A stretch of DNA of 64,000 bases from Coptis chinensis (taxonomy: Eukaryota > Streptophyta > Magnoliopsida > Ranunculales > Ranunculaceae): the NCBI GenBank assembly GCA_015680905.1, contig CM027381.1, forward strand, positions 19,259,501-19,323,500. The letters are read 5' to 3'. Below the pieces are notes generated by a model that was not told the DNA's origin, did not search any database, and saw nothing but the letters and a program-made list of their open reading frames with translations. Positions within the stretch are counted from its first letter, which is position 1. Each line of letters opens with the position of its first letter. The position numbers and the translations under genes are program-made. This document shows positions 1 through 11,225 of this stretch, one piece after another.

Positions 1-59
1 CTTCCCTCTACATTTCTTATTCTAAAAAACGTTTTTAGATCACTCCAAGTTCAAGACTC

Positions 60-179
60 ATGGATGCACTAGAAAAGTTTGAGCAGCAGCAGCTTGAATA
101 TGCTACTCAAGTTTTCATGCTCGGTTGTTTTATTATAGTCATGTTGTTAATGTGGCATATAATTCTATCTAATATTTAG
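60..179 (+). other. Short ORF with one hydrophobic segment (39 codons)
   Basis: An ATG at 60 opens 39 codons ending in TAG at 177-179. The first 16 residues are polar (EKFEQQQLEY); the next 20 or so are strongly hydrophobic (FMLGCFIIVMLLMW) and could span a membrane. It lies upstream of the decayed 3' ORF1 of element F. I see no equivalent in elements A, C or E. No family is recognised. It could be a tail of a larger decayed protein or a chance ORF. Confidence 0.25.
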
Positions 180-280
180 GTTTGTAGTTAAGTCATCGTA
201 TCATTATGTTGTGTTTCCATACCATTGTACGTTCTTACATCCTATTGTGATAGTATATCTACATTTTCCTTGTCCTTCTA

Positions 281-282
<2 letters not shown>

Positions 283-316
<34 letters not shown>
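283..316 (+). repeat. Poly-A tract
   Basis: A run of about 34 A residues followed by CAAAACAAAAA. It could be the tail of a small retroposon or simple-sequence expansion. I see no flanking duplication. Confidence 0.7.
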
Positions 317-317
<1 letters not shown>

Positions 318-537
318 AAAACAAAAAGGGCACTCCTTTGTCACATGCCCTATTCTTCTCATCCACACTTCATCCACTTTTTGCGATATCTTAGAAGATA
401 CACGTGGTCTAAACTACCCCGCGGACACCTCAAACGATCTTTACATTTTCGGATGGGTGCCTATTTATACCAAGGATAGACACCTCAAAAATTTAACTTC
501 CCTTTTTCCAAAATAATTTTTCACCACTCCATCTTTA
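317..537 (+). other. Non-coding part of element F
   Basis: I find no coding homology in this stretch between the A tract and the first 3' ORF remnant. It includes poly-pyrimidine text of the kind that precedes the first 3' ORF in the related elements. Confidence 0.4.
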
Positions 538-1631
538 ATGGCCCTCACTTTCGAAGTTTTCATTTCGAGCAAAATTTTATGGAAAATTTTCAAAATGGTC
601 TTTTTCATCCTTTTTTTTATTAATGAAATATTACGCCGAGGATGGTACCCTCTTTTACACCATAAGCAAACATTTTATTCTAGAGAATTGGTCTTGTTAT
701 TTTATAAAAGCGGTTATTTCCAAAACGGACAATTCTTTTGTCCGCGGCTAACGGAAGCGAGCATGAATTGACTATGGAAATCATCTCTCGAGGTACTTCA
801 AATTCCTATTACAAACCAAGGAGTACACCTTCAGATTCACCTTTTCGATAATGTCCGCATCCGATGTTTGCAACTATCCTTGACTTAATACAACCGAAAA
901 CCGTATTGTTTATCAGCCGATCTTTACAAAAGAACCAATTATCTGCGGATCCAATGGGTAGCTCATAATGTCCTAGGCACATCTAAGACTTCCAAATAAC
1001 CAAACCACTCCTCCATTTACTCGGTATTGCAGACTAACCGCAATGATTTTTGCATTATAAAATTTCTTTGAATGCGATCGCACGTGCCAGGAAAAAGGCA
1101 GCCCCTTTACCAACCATTGTGACACTTATCATGATACATTGGGGTTTTTCTAGTACTTCTCCTCATACACCTATTCGAACAGCTAACATTCTTACCATTC
1201 ACTCAGTATGTAGGAACGGATTCTGGAACCCCGACGTTGCAAAGAACCATGTCGGTGCAGGAACCAACGAAGATTGTTCCACCGACAACATCTTTCATGA
1301 AAATGCATTATGCAACGTATTTAATCCCATGGAAGGGCTTCGCTTAATTCAACAAGGACTCGATGACATTATTCAAACGCCGTAACATTATTATCACCAG
1401 CCTTCTTGAATTTTCGTGGACCGGGACAATAAACTAAGAGGAACAAGCACAATTCTTGCATACCACAACCAATTTTTGGCAAATCACACTCTCATAATGG
1501 AGAACCACGCTGAGATTTACCAGACAGAAAGCAAAATATTGCAACAGGCTGTTGCAAGGATTGACGGCATAGAAAATCTTATAAACGGATCCCTCCCACA
1601 AAAGGATCCTCACCGTTACTTGGGCCAATAA
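538..1631 (+). pseudogene. Decayed first 3' ORF of element F
   Basis: This region aligns by eye with the first 3' ORF of elements C and A. Near 1050-1130 it reads NDFCIIKFLLNAIARARKK then APLPTIVTLIM, matching YEFCILKFLINMIRGVRKS and APFLILITMIM of C. A later block around 1300-1380 (ALCNVFNPMEGLRLIQQ) matches the cysteine-containing region before the C-terminus of C. The upstream half is interrupted by stops. The last part, 1416-1631, is a polar segment corresponding to the charged region of the siblings. The protein sits in the envelope position of Athila elements, but I see no clear signal peptide or fusion peptide. Function is unknown and the copy is dead. Confidence 0.6.
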
Positions 1632-1781
1632 AACCATTTAAATTTTGCAATTTTATATTATTTATCATCTTCTTTCTAGTTTTTAATTTTTTCGATGGTA
1701 ATTTGTTTTTACTTAATTATTCTCATCATGCTCTAATATTTGTTTATCCTTGTCTAAACAGTCACATTTTTTTTCACACAA
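1632..1781 (+). other. AT-rich spacer between the two 3' ORF remnants
   Basis: T-rich non-coding sequence. The TATATAAA block that precedes the second 3' ORF in A, C and E is not recognisable here. Confidence 0.4.
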
Positions 1782-2686
1782 TGGAAGCTCCAAAGATGAT
1801 TCCCAACAATCTTTCCATTCTTTGCTGAATTCTCCCAAGATATGGACATCTTTTTAGAGACTACATCACTCAAGTTGGATGGAACTCTCTCATTCTACAC
1901 CCGAGAGCAGACATACCCCTAGGTTTGGCAACTTATTTTTATAATAACATGGAAGATCTACAACCGGCCCGTGGTTTCCCTTTGAATGGGTTTACACTAC
2001 GTATTGGTAACACCCGACACGCCTTTTATGAGCTAAAAAGTGGCTATGGCTCTAGACCTTCCTCCTCTTCAGCCAGATCTCCCCATCCAATACATGATAG
2101 AGAATGACCTTAATGACTACTCTAGGGAAGATTTTGTCGCCCGCTATGGCGATGGCCTTGCCCACGCCAAAGAAGAACGTGTCGGCCGGGCCGATGGCCG
2201 AATTCACTATTCCACTAGCCAAGATGACCATGAATGTTGGAACCGCCATGTTATTTATTCTTTCAACATCATGGGAGATTGGCATTTTTCCACGCATCAA
2301 AGGCAGCGTGTAAGACATTCCATGCATGGCCCAAAGAACGCATTCACCTTCGACATTACGTAACTAGTAATTGAGAATCTTAAGAAGGCTCGGTCTTTTC
2401 GCAAGACTATATCACCGCCGCCATAAAGATGCAGAATAGTGAGGACATATTTCCATGAGTTTGCAGCCACCTTTCAAAGACGGGTAAAGGTCGACTCTAT
2501 GTGTCCAACAAACAAGATAATTCGTTCCTTGCGATTTCGACATGGACACGCCCCGCAAGGTATCTTAAGAAAGTTCGTTCTTTCCCTAATGATGATAAAA
2601 TGATAGCTCATCTAGACAATGCAAAGAAAAGGAAGTGGAGTGAAGTCTGGAAAGCTATGATAGATTGGCGGGATGCGAAGGAATGA
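1782..2686 (+). pseudogene. Decayed second 3' ORF of element F
   Basis: An ATG at 1782 opens the remnant of the second 3' ORF. LATYFYNN (about 1925-1950) matches LASYFYNN of element E. MTMNVGTAMLFIL (about 2220-2265) matches LNVGITMLFIM of element C. WSEVWKAMIDWRDAKE near 2636-2683 matches the C-terminal WREAWQIIMAWQDAKE of A. The reading frame shifts several times, so parts appear in three frames. The protein is of unknown function. It has a conserved hydrophobic stretch in the middle and a Trp-rich C-terminus. Confidence 0.65.
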
Positions 2687-2937
2687 CATTTCTATAGGGA
2701 CGAGGCAAGGAAGGACTATCCCCCAATTCAAGGTTGGGGCAATGTGAGTTGATGCATGTACATATTTGTTTTATGTTTTGATGTGAAATAAATAAATGAC
2801 CTAACAAAGTGTGCTACTCTAACAAGCAGTGCTTCTACTTTTATGATGTATAATATATAGTGTGTTACAATAAATTTCTATGGAAGATGCCACTTTATTT
2901 TGCTCAAAGCCTCTCGTATACTCTTTCTTCCTCTTAA

Positions 2938-2975
2938 CACTTTGAGGACACAAAGGTCCCGATTGTTTGGGGTGG
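2938..2975 (+). promoter_or_regulatory. Internal GAGGACA / G-tract motif of element F
   Basis: TTTGAGGACACAAAGG is followed by TTTGGGGTGG at 2966-2975. The same pair of motifs lies before the LTR and after the second 3' ORF of the sibling elements. It resembles a second polypurine tract. Confidence 0.5.
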
Positions 2976-4503
2976 AGAGAACCTTTTGCAAAAAATTAGG
3001 CATGCATAGTTGTATATAGTTTACTTAATGTCTAAATAAACGATTTAGTGACAAATTCTCGCTTTCCCTTTCTATGATGAAAAATATTTAGAAATCTCCC
3101 CTAGCATCAGAAGGTGGATTTGTCCTTAGAAACTTAATTTAATAACGTATGCAATAGTTTTTACATCTTTTCATGAGCATTCATGCAACCGACTATCATT
3201 AAATGTACACAAAGAGTAAGTTTCTGGGACCCACGGTTAGACAACTTAGTTTCCATATCCTGTAAGAATCTAACCAAAAGCCTCAAAATGTATGATATAT
3301 GAGTAATGACACAGAGGAGTAGTTCTTCCGAATAGAGAAGTTCACACGTCTACTTACTTGATCACTACCCAAATCCTAGGCGAGAATTTAGGCCTTCTTT
3401 GGATCGATATAGCCAACAATTCGCATTTGTAAATTTTTTTTTTACCGCTAGTCACCCCACTGAACCTTTCATTAATCCTTTCTACTTCACAAAAAAAATC
3501 ATTACCCATCTAGTAACCACAATTAAATAAGCCTACCTAGATTATGAGTATGAGAAATAGGATGAAGTGCAGAAAAATGAAGAGAAAAACCTTGTCACAA
3601 ATCAAAATCAGTTACCTGTGCTAGAAGAAAAGAAAAAGAAAATAGAAATATGTTTCCAAAAATCAAAAGAAATATCAAGGTTAGAATTCCCCCCAAAGAT
3701 CAAATCAAAAGGGAATACAAAAGCTTGAAAAATCCAAGTGTGGAAACCATGTTAAAAGCAGGAAGAAAAATAAGGATTCTCTAGTATAAATATCTCGAAG
3801 ACCTTATTCTCTCATACTTATCGTTTTTTTTTTGAATTTTCCATTCCATTTTCTTCTACACTACCACCTAAGCCCCATAACACCTAATAAAGACCTCTAG
3901 CTCAATTAGGGATAGGATAGTGTGATAATAAGTAGTAGTCAGGACTTCTAACTCGCCCTCCGACCGTCATTGAGTATGTGAGGAAACGCGGTGCCCACCG
4001 CATTAACCGAGATAGCAAAGCTTCGAGTGGAAAAATAAGAGAGAAATTGTGTTTCGACACATACCGCGGAGAACCTACTTTAAGGGGCGTTATCCAAAGG
4101 ATCCAAACGGCCCCCCTTTCAGACATTTTATTATTAGATCACTACATGCATGCTCATACGTAGATGTTTCGATTATTGTATGTATATTAACTTGAATTTG
4201 AAAAGAATAAAATCCTTGTTTCCCTTGCTAGTGAGATGTCTAGATACCGAGATTAATTAAGGAAACAAGCCTTTGTTTATCGAAGTCGTCAGTAGTATAA
4301 ATGAAGTTTGTGAGTATCTTCTTCCGAAAACTCTCACGAGGTTATAACTCGGCCCACTAGGGAATTCCTAGTGGTTCAAGGCCTTGTTGCATACTGGTCA
4401 ATGCAACCGCGACTCGCTAAAATGAGATTTAGCTTAGACAACACATTTTTGATCACTTATCGCTTTAATGTCTCTTCTTTGCTCGAGGACAAGCAAAGTG
4501 TCG
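2976..4503 (+). other. 3' non-coding region of element F
   Basis: No coding homology. The layout is shared with A, C, E and G: a block with GAGAATTTAGGCC around 3380, a purine-rich A stretch around 3540-3780, CACCTAATAAAGAC around 3880, then GAGGACAAGCAAAG just before the polypurine tract. Confidence 0.6.
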
Positions 4504-4516
4504 TTTGGGGGTGGTG
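4504..4516 (+). promoter_or_regulatory. Polypurine tract of element F
   Basis: TTTGGGGGTGG directly precedes the TGATAAG start of the LTR, at the position used to prime plus-strand DNA in LTR elements. Confidence 0.8.
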
Positions 4517-5383
4517 TGATAAGCACCCAAAAACTGTAATATTAAACCCCGAGACATAGCATTTTGGTTGATTATGTGTTTAATAATCATGTAATAATTA
4601 TATTTTCGCATTTTTGCAGGTTTCGCAATTAAAATGAATATAGTGATAAAACATGCATCAAGTACGTGAATACGGGGAATATTTGAGTTTCCCACTCGAC
4701 CTCGCGGAAGTCAAGTTTCCAAAAGAATAGAACCAGTCGCGGAACGGCCCACATATGAAGAAGCAACAAATTTCCGAAGCTCAAATCGGATAAATCTAGA
4801 TGCCGACGTTGGCTAGTGAAGTTGCCAAGTACAGGAATACGGAATATTTGGAATTCCCACTCAATCTCCGCGGAAGCCCAACAAAGCCCGACTAGAGCGG
4901 AAAGTTCCCAAAAGAACGTAACCAAGCGAAACGGCCCACATATAAAGAAGCAGAAACTTCCGAAGCTCAAATCGATAAATCTAGGTGCCGACGTTGGCTA
5001 GTGAAGTCGCCATAGTAATTTGCTTAATTTAACTCAAGTATAAGGACAAAAGTCGTAAAAACGCCAAAATCGGCGCCGCATATTAATCGACACACTATAA
5101 TGGTGGACACCTCCGGGCCCGTAAGGCATGATGAGTCAAAGATAGGCAGGTGGCAAATGAAGGTTTCAAATTGATACCACCGGCAAGAAAGAAAGAAGAT
5201 CGCATCAATTCAAACCGTGGTTTGAATTGAAATTAGCTAACAAACTAAACTTAAAAACAGCTAAAAGACTAAAAGATAAACATATCAAAACAAAACTTTG
5301 ATTCTCAAAGTTTTGAACAAATAAATCAGCTACTAGGCCAAAAGCAAATTAAAATCATTCACGGATGGTCATCCCATGATGCC

Positions 5384-5390
5384 TATAAAT
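5384..5390 (+). promoter_or_regulatory. TATA box in the LTR of element F
   Basis: GCCTATAAATATGAAGG lies about 870 bp into the LTR, suitable for Pol II initiation of the element transcript. Confidence 0.5.
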
Positions 5391-6300
5391 ATGAAGGGGT
5401 CGCCTTCATTATGAGGCCTTCAAAGATATTAATGCTTTAGCTACATTTAGTTTTCTTTCTTCAAGACTTACCTTCCGCCATTTTTATTTCAAAGCCTTTA
5501 ATACGTAGTAGTTATTTTACCCTTAATAACGGTTATTTCTTTTCTTGTTTAATTTCATTCCCCGCATTTATTTACTTAATGTATATACAAAGAAGTTTTA
5601 TTATTCCTTCTATGATGATGAGCTAATCCCCCCGGGGAGGGTTATGCTGCTCGTGTGAAAATCCGGATTGACTCGTTAATATTCTAGAATCACTACTTAG
5701 GAAGTAGGCATAGAATTAACATCCGGTCCCAAAAAATGACCGATCGCATACAAAGTTGGAGGCCGATGCTCCGAAACGGTCGCTGCCAAAATGTTCTACG
5801 GTGTCGAGTGTCTCTGACTCTCCAATTCGGCCCCGGTGATGTGAACTTGTGCCAGGAGCTGAAATAATATACCAGAGATGAGGTATTATCGAAACTCCTT
5901 ATGCTAGTGAAATGCGACCTAGAGATGTGGGCATGCACTAGGGATCAATACTCGACGTCGTCTCCGAAACGAGATGAATTAGAGATGTAGTGATTTAGTA
6001 ATAAAACCGTTGAAAAATGATTCTTGCATGAGCATGATTAACTCTCTCCCTGTTTCTCTACATTTTGTTTACCTATATATAATCGCCGTAGTAATTTATT
6101 TTATTTGCATTACCGTTATTTTAATTAAAAACCAACTAAAAAGAAACCTAAAAATCCTACTCACTTAAAGTTGTAATTTCCGGTTGTGAACCTATCCGAG
6201 CCCTAAGGTTGGACGATCCCTTACTCGACCTATCCTACCAAAACCCACGTGAGTAAGGTAACTTGACTAAAACGTACGACTATACGGACGTTGGAATTTG

Positions 6301-6342
6301 GACTTTGGACTGTGGACTTCGGACTTTGGACTGTGGACCTCA
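6301..6342 (+). repeat. Two 21-bp tandem repeats near the LTR end
   Basis: GACTTTGGACTGTGGAC followed by TTCG, then the same unit followed by CTCA. The core GGACT recurs about every 7 bp. Confidence 0.8.
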
Positions 6343-6407
6343 GACTTAAGAAAATAAGTAACTGAAAACCAATAAACAAACGTGTGTAAAGAGCATTTTA
6401 TCAATAG

Positions 6408-6744
6408 ACACCAAGGAGGCCTTTGATAAAATTCCAATTATTCTAGGCTGACCTTTCCTCGCTACCGCAAAAGCTTTGATAAATTGTCACAACGGTGAAA
6501 TGAAGATCAACTTTGGTATGTAAGATGTCCATGGACATAAATATCTTTCACCTGTTGCATAAGGATTGTGATGACACCGAAGGTGAAGAGGTGTACTTCC
6601 TTGATAGCATGATACAAGAATCCTTCCCATTCGAAGATACAATTGAGAGTGCTTAATCTATAGAAAATTGTGATGAACCTGAGAACCCCACCACAGAGGC
6701 ATTGCTAGCCATGTTCTTGGAATCTCTACAGAAAATTTAGGATT
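6408..6744 (+). pseudogene. Gypsy protease C-terminus and linker, element G
   Basis: The frame reads KIPIILG, a TGA, then PFLATAKALINCHNGE and INIFHLLHKD. The motif PIILGRPFLATA is the hallmark of the aspartic protease C-terminal part of Athila/Tat gypsy polyproteins. The Arg codon CGA has become TGA. The following acidic stretch (TEGEEVYFLDSMIQE) resembles the variable linker between protease and reverse transcriptase. The catalytic DxGAS half and all of the RT are absent. The 5' side is cut off by the LTR of element F. Confidence 0.7.
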
Positions 6745-7293
6745 TAAGTGAGCATAATGGAAAATTGGCAGAGAGAGTATCATACCTTGAGAAGATGAAC
6801 TCACATTTCAGGATGGACAACAGACTTCTGCCCAGAAAAATCAGTTGCTAGAGAATCAGCTTAAAGAAGTTTTGGAAAAACAACAGAATCTAGAAACTGA
6901 AATGAGTCTTCTGAAACAGAAAGTGGACCATATTGATAAGAAGAATTGCAATGTTGAAACTTCTTGACACCATCATTGTCTGAACGAGAGAAGTATGTGA
7001 ACCAGCCTACCGCCCAACTTGAGTGCAGTCAGCTAGACATCCATTATCATTACTGTGGTGGTAAAGGGCATATCAGATACTATTGTCCTGTTAGAAAGAA
7101 AGATTTTCGTCAATCTTTTACACAGAGGAACCACAAGGCCTATCACACAATCATCAGACCTGAAATAGTTCAAGGTAGAGAAGCAACTTCACCAGCAATC
7201 TTTCTAGCATATCAAAGAGTATTTTTGACAACCCACAAGGTAAGACCTCCTCGTCCTCCAAACATTCGTCAGATTTGGATAAGAAAAATCTGA
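6745..7293 (+). pseudogene. Coiled-coil and CCHC zinc-knuckle gag-like segment in element G
   Basis: After the protease linker the text changes to a heptad-rich helix (ENQLKEVLEKQQNLETEM) and then to a zinc knuckle, YHYCGGKGHIRYYCP, of the form C-x2-C... fitted as HYC-GGKGH-IRYYC. Such coiled coil plus CxYCGxxGHIRxxC arrangements are familiar from gag of Ty1/copia elements. The frame is broken around 6842 and 6964. Its position after a gypsy protease, in the same orientation, suggests a chimera or a captured fragment. The function is presumably RNA binding, but the copy is dead. Confidence 0.45.
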
Positions 7294-7479
7294 TCTCCTC
7301 ACTCCAAATTGATAATGCATGATATATAGTTTTAAGGATCTGACTTAAAAAGACCTAACAAAAAAAAAATCTTGGTAAAATGAAATGTTCTTATGTTTTA
7401 GATTAATTTTGATATTCGGCATCAATGGTGACATCTTCCCTTTTTCTCATTCATTTTATTTACTTAATTTCTATACATT

Positions 7480-7511
7480 GAGGACAATGCATATGTTAAG
7501 TTGGGGGAGGG
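7480..7511 (+). promoter_or_regulatory. GAGGACAATGC / G-tract motif of element G
   Basis: CATTGAGGACAATGCATATG is followed by AAGTTGGGGGAGGG at 7498-7511. It is equivalent to the motif pair found after coding modules in F, A and E. Confidence 0.5.
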
Positions 7512-8329
7512 TGTACTTGAGAAATGAATTTTGAAAATTAGTTTTCAAAAATAAAAATATTTTTGTTTCTATATCAGCAGCATGAGAAAAATAAATTTAA
7601 ATGATGCTTAGTGTTGAGTTTGATAGATAGTTGATATTATTGATTTCATTACCGCTTAGACTATTTATTATGCTCGGACATAGTTCTTGTTGATAGAATT
7701 CATTATCAAGGCACCACCATAGTACTTGGTCAGTTTTGTGTACGTTTGTTAGAAGAGAGATTTAATCCCTAGTAAACTGGAAGCAGATTTTTGTTAGACT
7801 TAGTCCATGAGACTTGAGATTTATACCCATTCTTTGAAGAGTTCTTACGAAAAATCCGAGTCTTAGTGACTCAACATCTTTCAGTTCTTTATGTCATTGT
7901 AATATAGTCTCATTATTCATTGATTTGGTTAATCACGAAGTGACATCAACTGGGGAGATAGCTATTAGGTCTTGTAGTCTATTCGAAACAGAGTATCATA
8001 CTGATAAGTCAAGTAGTGAACCCATTCAGCCTTTATCCCACCTAGTAGGACCATCATGTTAAATCTTTTTGAGCCTTACATCAAGTCATTTCTTCCAAAA
8101 ACCCTTTATCCTTTACCCAACTCTAGACAAGGAGTAGAACCCAAAATCTTTATCAACCATACCCATATGTTTCTGAGTATACGAGGGGCACAAGGAGGAA
8201 GAAAGAGCACAAAAGGAATATTACAAGGAAATATCAGAGAGATACAATGAAGACCATCATTCTGTTCTAAGTGAAAGAAGCTAGTGGAAAACAAGCATAT
8301 CCAGTACTAATCAAGGATATACCGCTGTG

Positions 8330-8364
<35 letters not shown>

Positions 8365-9192
8365 AGAAATTAAACAGAATGGATGGAAAAGCTAAGACAA
8401 AGGAAGAATTTTCTCTACAATACAGAATTTGAAGAAATCTTCCAAAGAATGAAGCAAAACCCTTAGTGTTTCAGATTCAACCTTTGAATCCTTTTTACCT
8501 TTCCTTCATAAACCAATACTAAGACAAGTTACAACCCATGACTTATCAATACAGTATGGTATAAAGTCTAGAATAGGTGAGAGAATGCTAAAGTGAAGGA
8601 CCTGACACTTCATATGTGATTGACATTCTTTTCATGAGACTACTGTCATCTAGAAGTCCATTTTTCAAGGTAGTATGTGGGATGTTCGTATTCATTATTC
8701 TTTTCCCCACATACATAAGGTAAAATAGTAGACCATCTTCCGAGAGATTCTTTTCTGAGGGTATGACCACTGAGGATTGAAAGTCGAGATTATCTGTCTA
8801 AAGGTAAACTAGGGATTTCGTTTATTGGATAGGAGAGTATAAGAGATTGACTAAGTACACACATAAGCCTTGATTGAGAATTTTGTCAATTTTTACTATC
8901 TCCCATCATAATCTATGAGTCTTTGCAGTAATGTAGTTAGCAATGGAGACCGTCTGTTGGAGTAAGCACTAAGTGGGTAAGGAATTTCTCTCTCTGAAAA
9001 AATACTATCATTCTTGAACATGCTATTGATTGATTTTGTGGGTATATCACCGAAAACCCTCACGAGACTATAACTCATCCTTTTTGGGGAACTTAAAGGT
9101 TTAAAGCCTTGTCCCATATGGTAAATGCAATCGCGATGCCTGCGAAAGTGAGTTAGGATTTTATTTTTGTTATTAGGATGTGATTTTGACCA
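7512..9192 (+). other. 3' non-coding region of element G
   Basis: No coding homology. The order matches the 3' regions of A, C and F: a block with GAGCCTT... about 8070, poly-A at 8333-8362, a purine-rich segment, then AACTCATCC near 9070 and CACTTAT at 9191-9197, where element A is inserted. The last 60 bp continue at 21814. Confidence 0.55.
8333..8362 (+). repeat. Poly-A tract in the 3' region of element G
   Basis: About 30 A residues followed by GAAGAAATTAAACAG. All the related elements carry a purine/A-rich tract at this place. Confidence 0.7.
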
Positions 9193-9197
9193 CTTAT
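9193..9197 (+). repeat. Target-site duplication of element A, left copy
   Basis: CTTAT is repeated at 21814-21818 immediately after the 3' LTR. Confidence 0.9.
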
Positions 9198-10708
9198 TGA
9201 TAAGAGCCTAAAACTGTAGTTTTAACCCTGTAACAGACATACTTTTAGACCAATTATGTGAGTAATAATTAAGAGTTAACACTGATTACGTGTTTTTATG
9301 CATTTCAGGCTTCAAAGTCCATTATGTGCAGAAATGTGCCACTTTAGCAAGATAAAAGAGCAAAGGTCGGTTACTAAGGAGTTCCGTGATTAAAGGCCAA
9401 GATTCAAGAAGACAAAGTTTTCTAAAGCCCGTCAAAAAGTGAAAAGTCGACGCGGCGTAAACAAAGACACAAAAAGTCAGAACTCCGGGAAGGCCATATC
9501 TTTGGACTCAGACCTCGGAATGGGGCCTACCTTAAGTCAAAACGACCGACTCGGAAAGAGATTTCCAATAGTCTAAGACGTGATCCAATCAGAGGAGCAT
9601 AAGTGGACGAAAAGTCTGTTGAAGCCAACTGCAGCTGAAGAGGCCTTTTTGGACTTAAAGAATTGGGTTTTGGGCCTGATTCTCTGGCCCAAAACATGGC
9701 TCCAAGCCCATGCACGATTTTTGGATCTGAAAGTATAAAAACAAAAGCTTAGCTCTTTGTTAATGGTAGATAGTTAATGGTAGATAGCTTAGAATAGAAA
9801 GTAGCCATTAGAATAGCTTCTAGATCTAGATTTAATTGTTTTAATTAAGTTTAATTTCAAATCCAATTCTTGTTTTAGATTAAACTATTAGAATCATTAC
9901 TCTTAATTAGTTTGATTAATAAAATAGCTAGTTGTTAAATTTCGATTCTTGTCATTTACATTTGTGTTAGATCTAATTCATTTACTACTTGTTATTCAAT
10001 TCTTAGTTATTAATTATATTTTAATTATTGTTTAATTTAGATTAGTAAATTTCAATTCTTTATATCATGTTTAGTTTAACTTTAATCGAAATGATTAGCG
10101 TAATGATTCTCGGCTAAACCTCCATTAGAGGGGTTGAGAAGCCTTGATGAAAGCTTGATTCCGATTATCGTAGAATCGTCGTAATTTCCTTTCCACTCTA
10201 GAAACGATTAGTTCACCATGAGAATGGGTTTAATCATTCACATGCTAGTTATGAATTGGTAGGAATGCCATGTGTAATTAGGGATTAGGAAGAACCAATT
10301 GTTCCGCTGGCGGCGATTCAATTCGAATTATGACGATTCGTCGTTAATAGGATTACGTCGAGTTAAGGTGGAATCAATCCCCCTCTAACTCCTTATCATC
10401 GAATAAACGTAGCATTCCCTTAGTTATTTTGATAACCGGCTAGTTGTATCTTGTGGGTAGTTGCATCGTAGTCTAGTTGCCTTTTCGTAAATCTCTCATT
10501 AAACCTTAAGTAGAGTAATTACACGTGATAACACAGCATGCGAAAGGATAGGAGTGGAACGAATCACTCTACTCCACTATATCTCATAGGATTGAGAGTA
10601 GAAATCTTTGATAAGCATATAAGCATCATAAGCTAGTTTTAGTTTACTTACGTTTTGAGTTTCATCGCTTTATTTCGGAGGTAAGCTTATTTATTTTACC
10701 TGATATCA
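9198..10708 (+). repeat. 5' LTR of element A
   Basis: Starts TGATAAGAGCC and ends TGATATCA. It is the same length as the 3' copy at 20303-21813. The first 500 bp differ mainly by small indels; the last 1 kb is nearly identical. A GTATAAAA box lies at 9733-9740. A CCTCCATTAGAGGGG hairpin lies near 10119. Confidence 0.93.
9734..9740 (+). promoter_or_regulatory. TATA box in the 5' LTR of element A
   Basis: AAGTATAAAAACAAAAGC. The same box recurs at 20844-20850 in the 3' LTR and at 54132-54138 in element E. Confidence 0.6.
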
Positions 10709-10710
10709 AA

Positions 10711-10723
10711 TGGCACCGCTGCC
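10711..10723 (+). promoter_or_regulatory. Primer-binding site of element A
   Basis: TGGCACCGCTGCC starts two bases after the LTR. D and E have TGGCGCCGCTGCC. This resembles TGGCGCCGTTGCC, reported for Athila-like elements and attributed to tRNA-Asp. Confidence 0.8.
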
Positions 10724-11225
10724 ATCTTAGTTGCACTTTCACATTGTTTTCGTAGTGTAAGTACTTTTCTTAAAAGTCCCATTTCACCCACCCACCCGTG
10801 TTTGATTCATACTGTGGCTTTCCGTTTCATCGTTGAAAAATTTCAGCGAGAAATTAACCGAAGCGCATAGCTCGCGCTCTATAGCTCCGAACAATCGAGC
10901 GAAGACCACCCTAAAAACACCGTAATTTGAAAATTACCCGAGCGACCATCGCGCTTCTGGCGCTTGGCGCCCGCAGCCTTTGTTAATTTTTCCGGAATTC
11001 TACAGTTTTGACTCGAACTTTGATTTTTCAAAATTTTCAGTGTTTTAAACTCGTTATATACACCGAACACGCCGTAAACAAGACGCTTATTCATAAGTTT
11101 AAGGCAAGGACGCAATCAGGTATTCCTTTCTTCCACACCTCGCGATCTCCGTTAGAGGTTTATACTAGTATATCGTAATTGTTTGGAGTGTTGATGTGTT
11201 TAGCTAAATTTGGTTTTAGCCTTGT
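10724..11225 (+). other. 5' leader of element A
   Basis: Untranslated leader between the PBS and the gag start. It carries GC-rich GCGC-containing text around 10855-10980, a weaker version of the tandem GC repeat in the leaders of C and D. It also has the TACACCGAACACGCCGTAAA block shared with E. Confidence 0.6.

Larger units (their letters stand above)
1..6403 (+). mobile_element. Element F, 3' part of an Athila-type LTR retrotransposon
   Basis: The stretch carries the 3' half of a Ty3/gypsy Athila-like element: decayed 3' ORF1 (538-1631), decayed 3' ORF2 (1782-2686), a long non-coding 3' region, a TTTGGGGGTGG polypurine tract and a 3' LTR. The order matches elements A, C and E in the same window. 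gag-pol and the 5' LTR lie outside the window. Just after 6403 the reading frame of another gypsy protease begins (element G), so F appears to be inserted in G. The outer TSD cannot be checked because the 5' end is missing. Confidence 0.8.
4517..6403 (+). repeat. 3' LTR of element F
   Basis: It starts TGATAAGCACCCAAAAACTG, comparable to TGATAAGAGCCCAAAACTG of the other LTRs, and ends TTTTATCA at 6403. It directly follows a polypurine tract. After 6403 the frame of another element's protease begins. At about 1.89 kb it is longer and more divergent than the other LTRs, so it represents a separate subfamily. The right end is assigned from the TATCA terminus and the change in sequence identity, and it is less certain than the left. 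Confidence 0.65.

Noticed and set aside
225..479. 84-codon ORF with a lysine run
   Set aside because: It is produced by the poly-A tract at 283-316 and has no homology to the related elements.
6301..6342. Short tandem repeats considered as a CRISPR or satellite
   Set aside because: Only two units, no spacers and inside an LTR of a plant retroelement.
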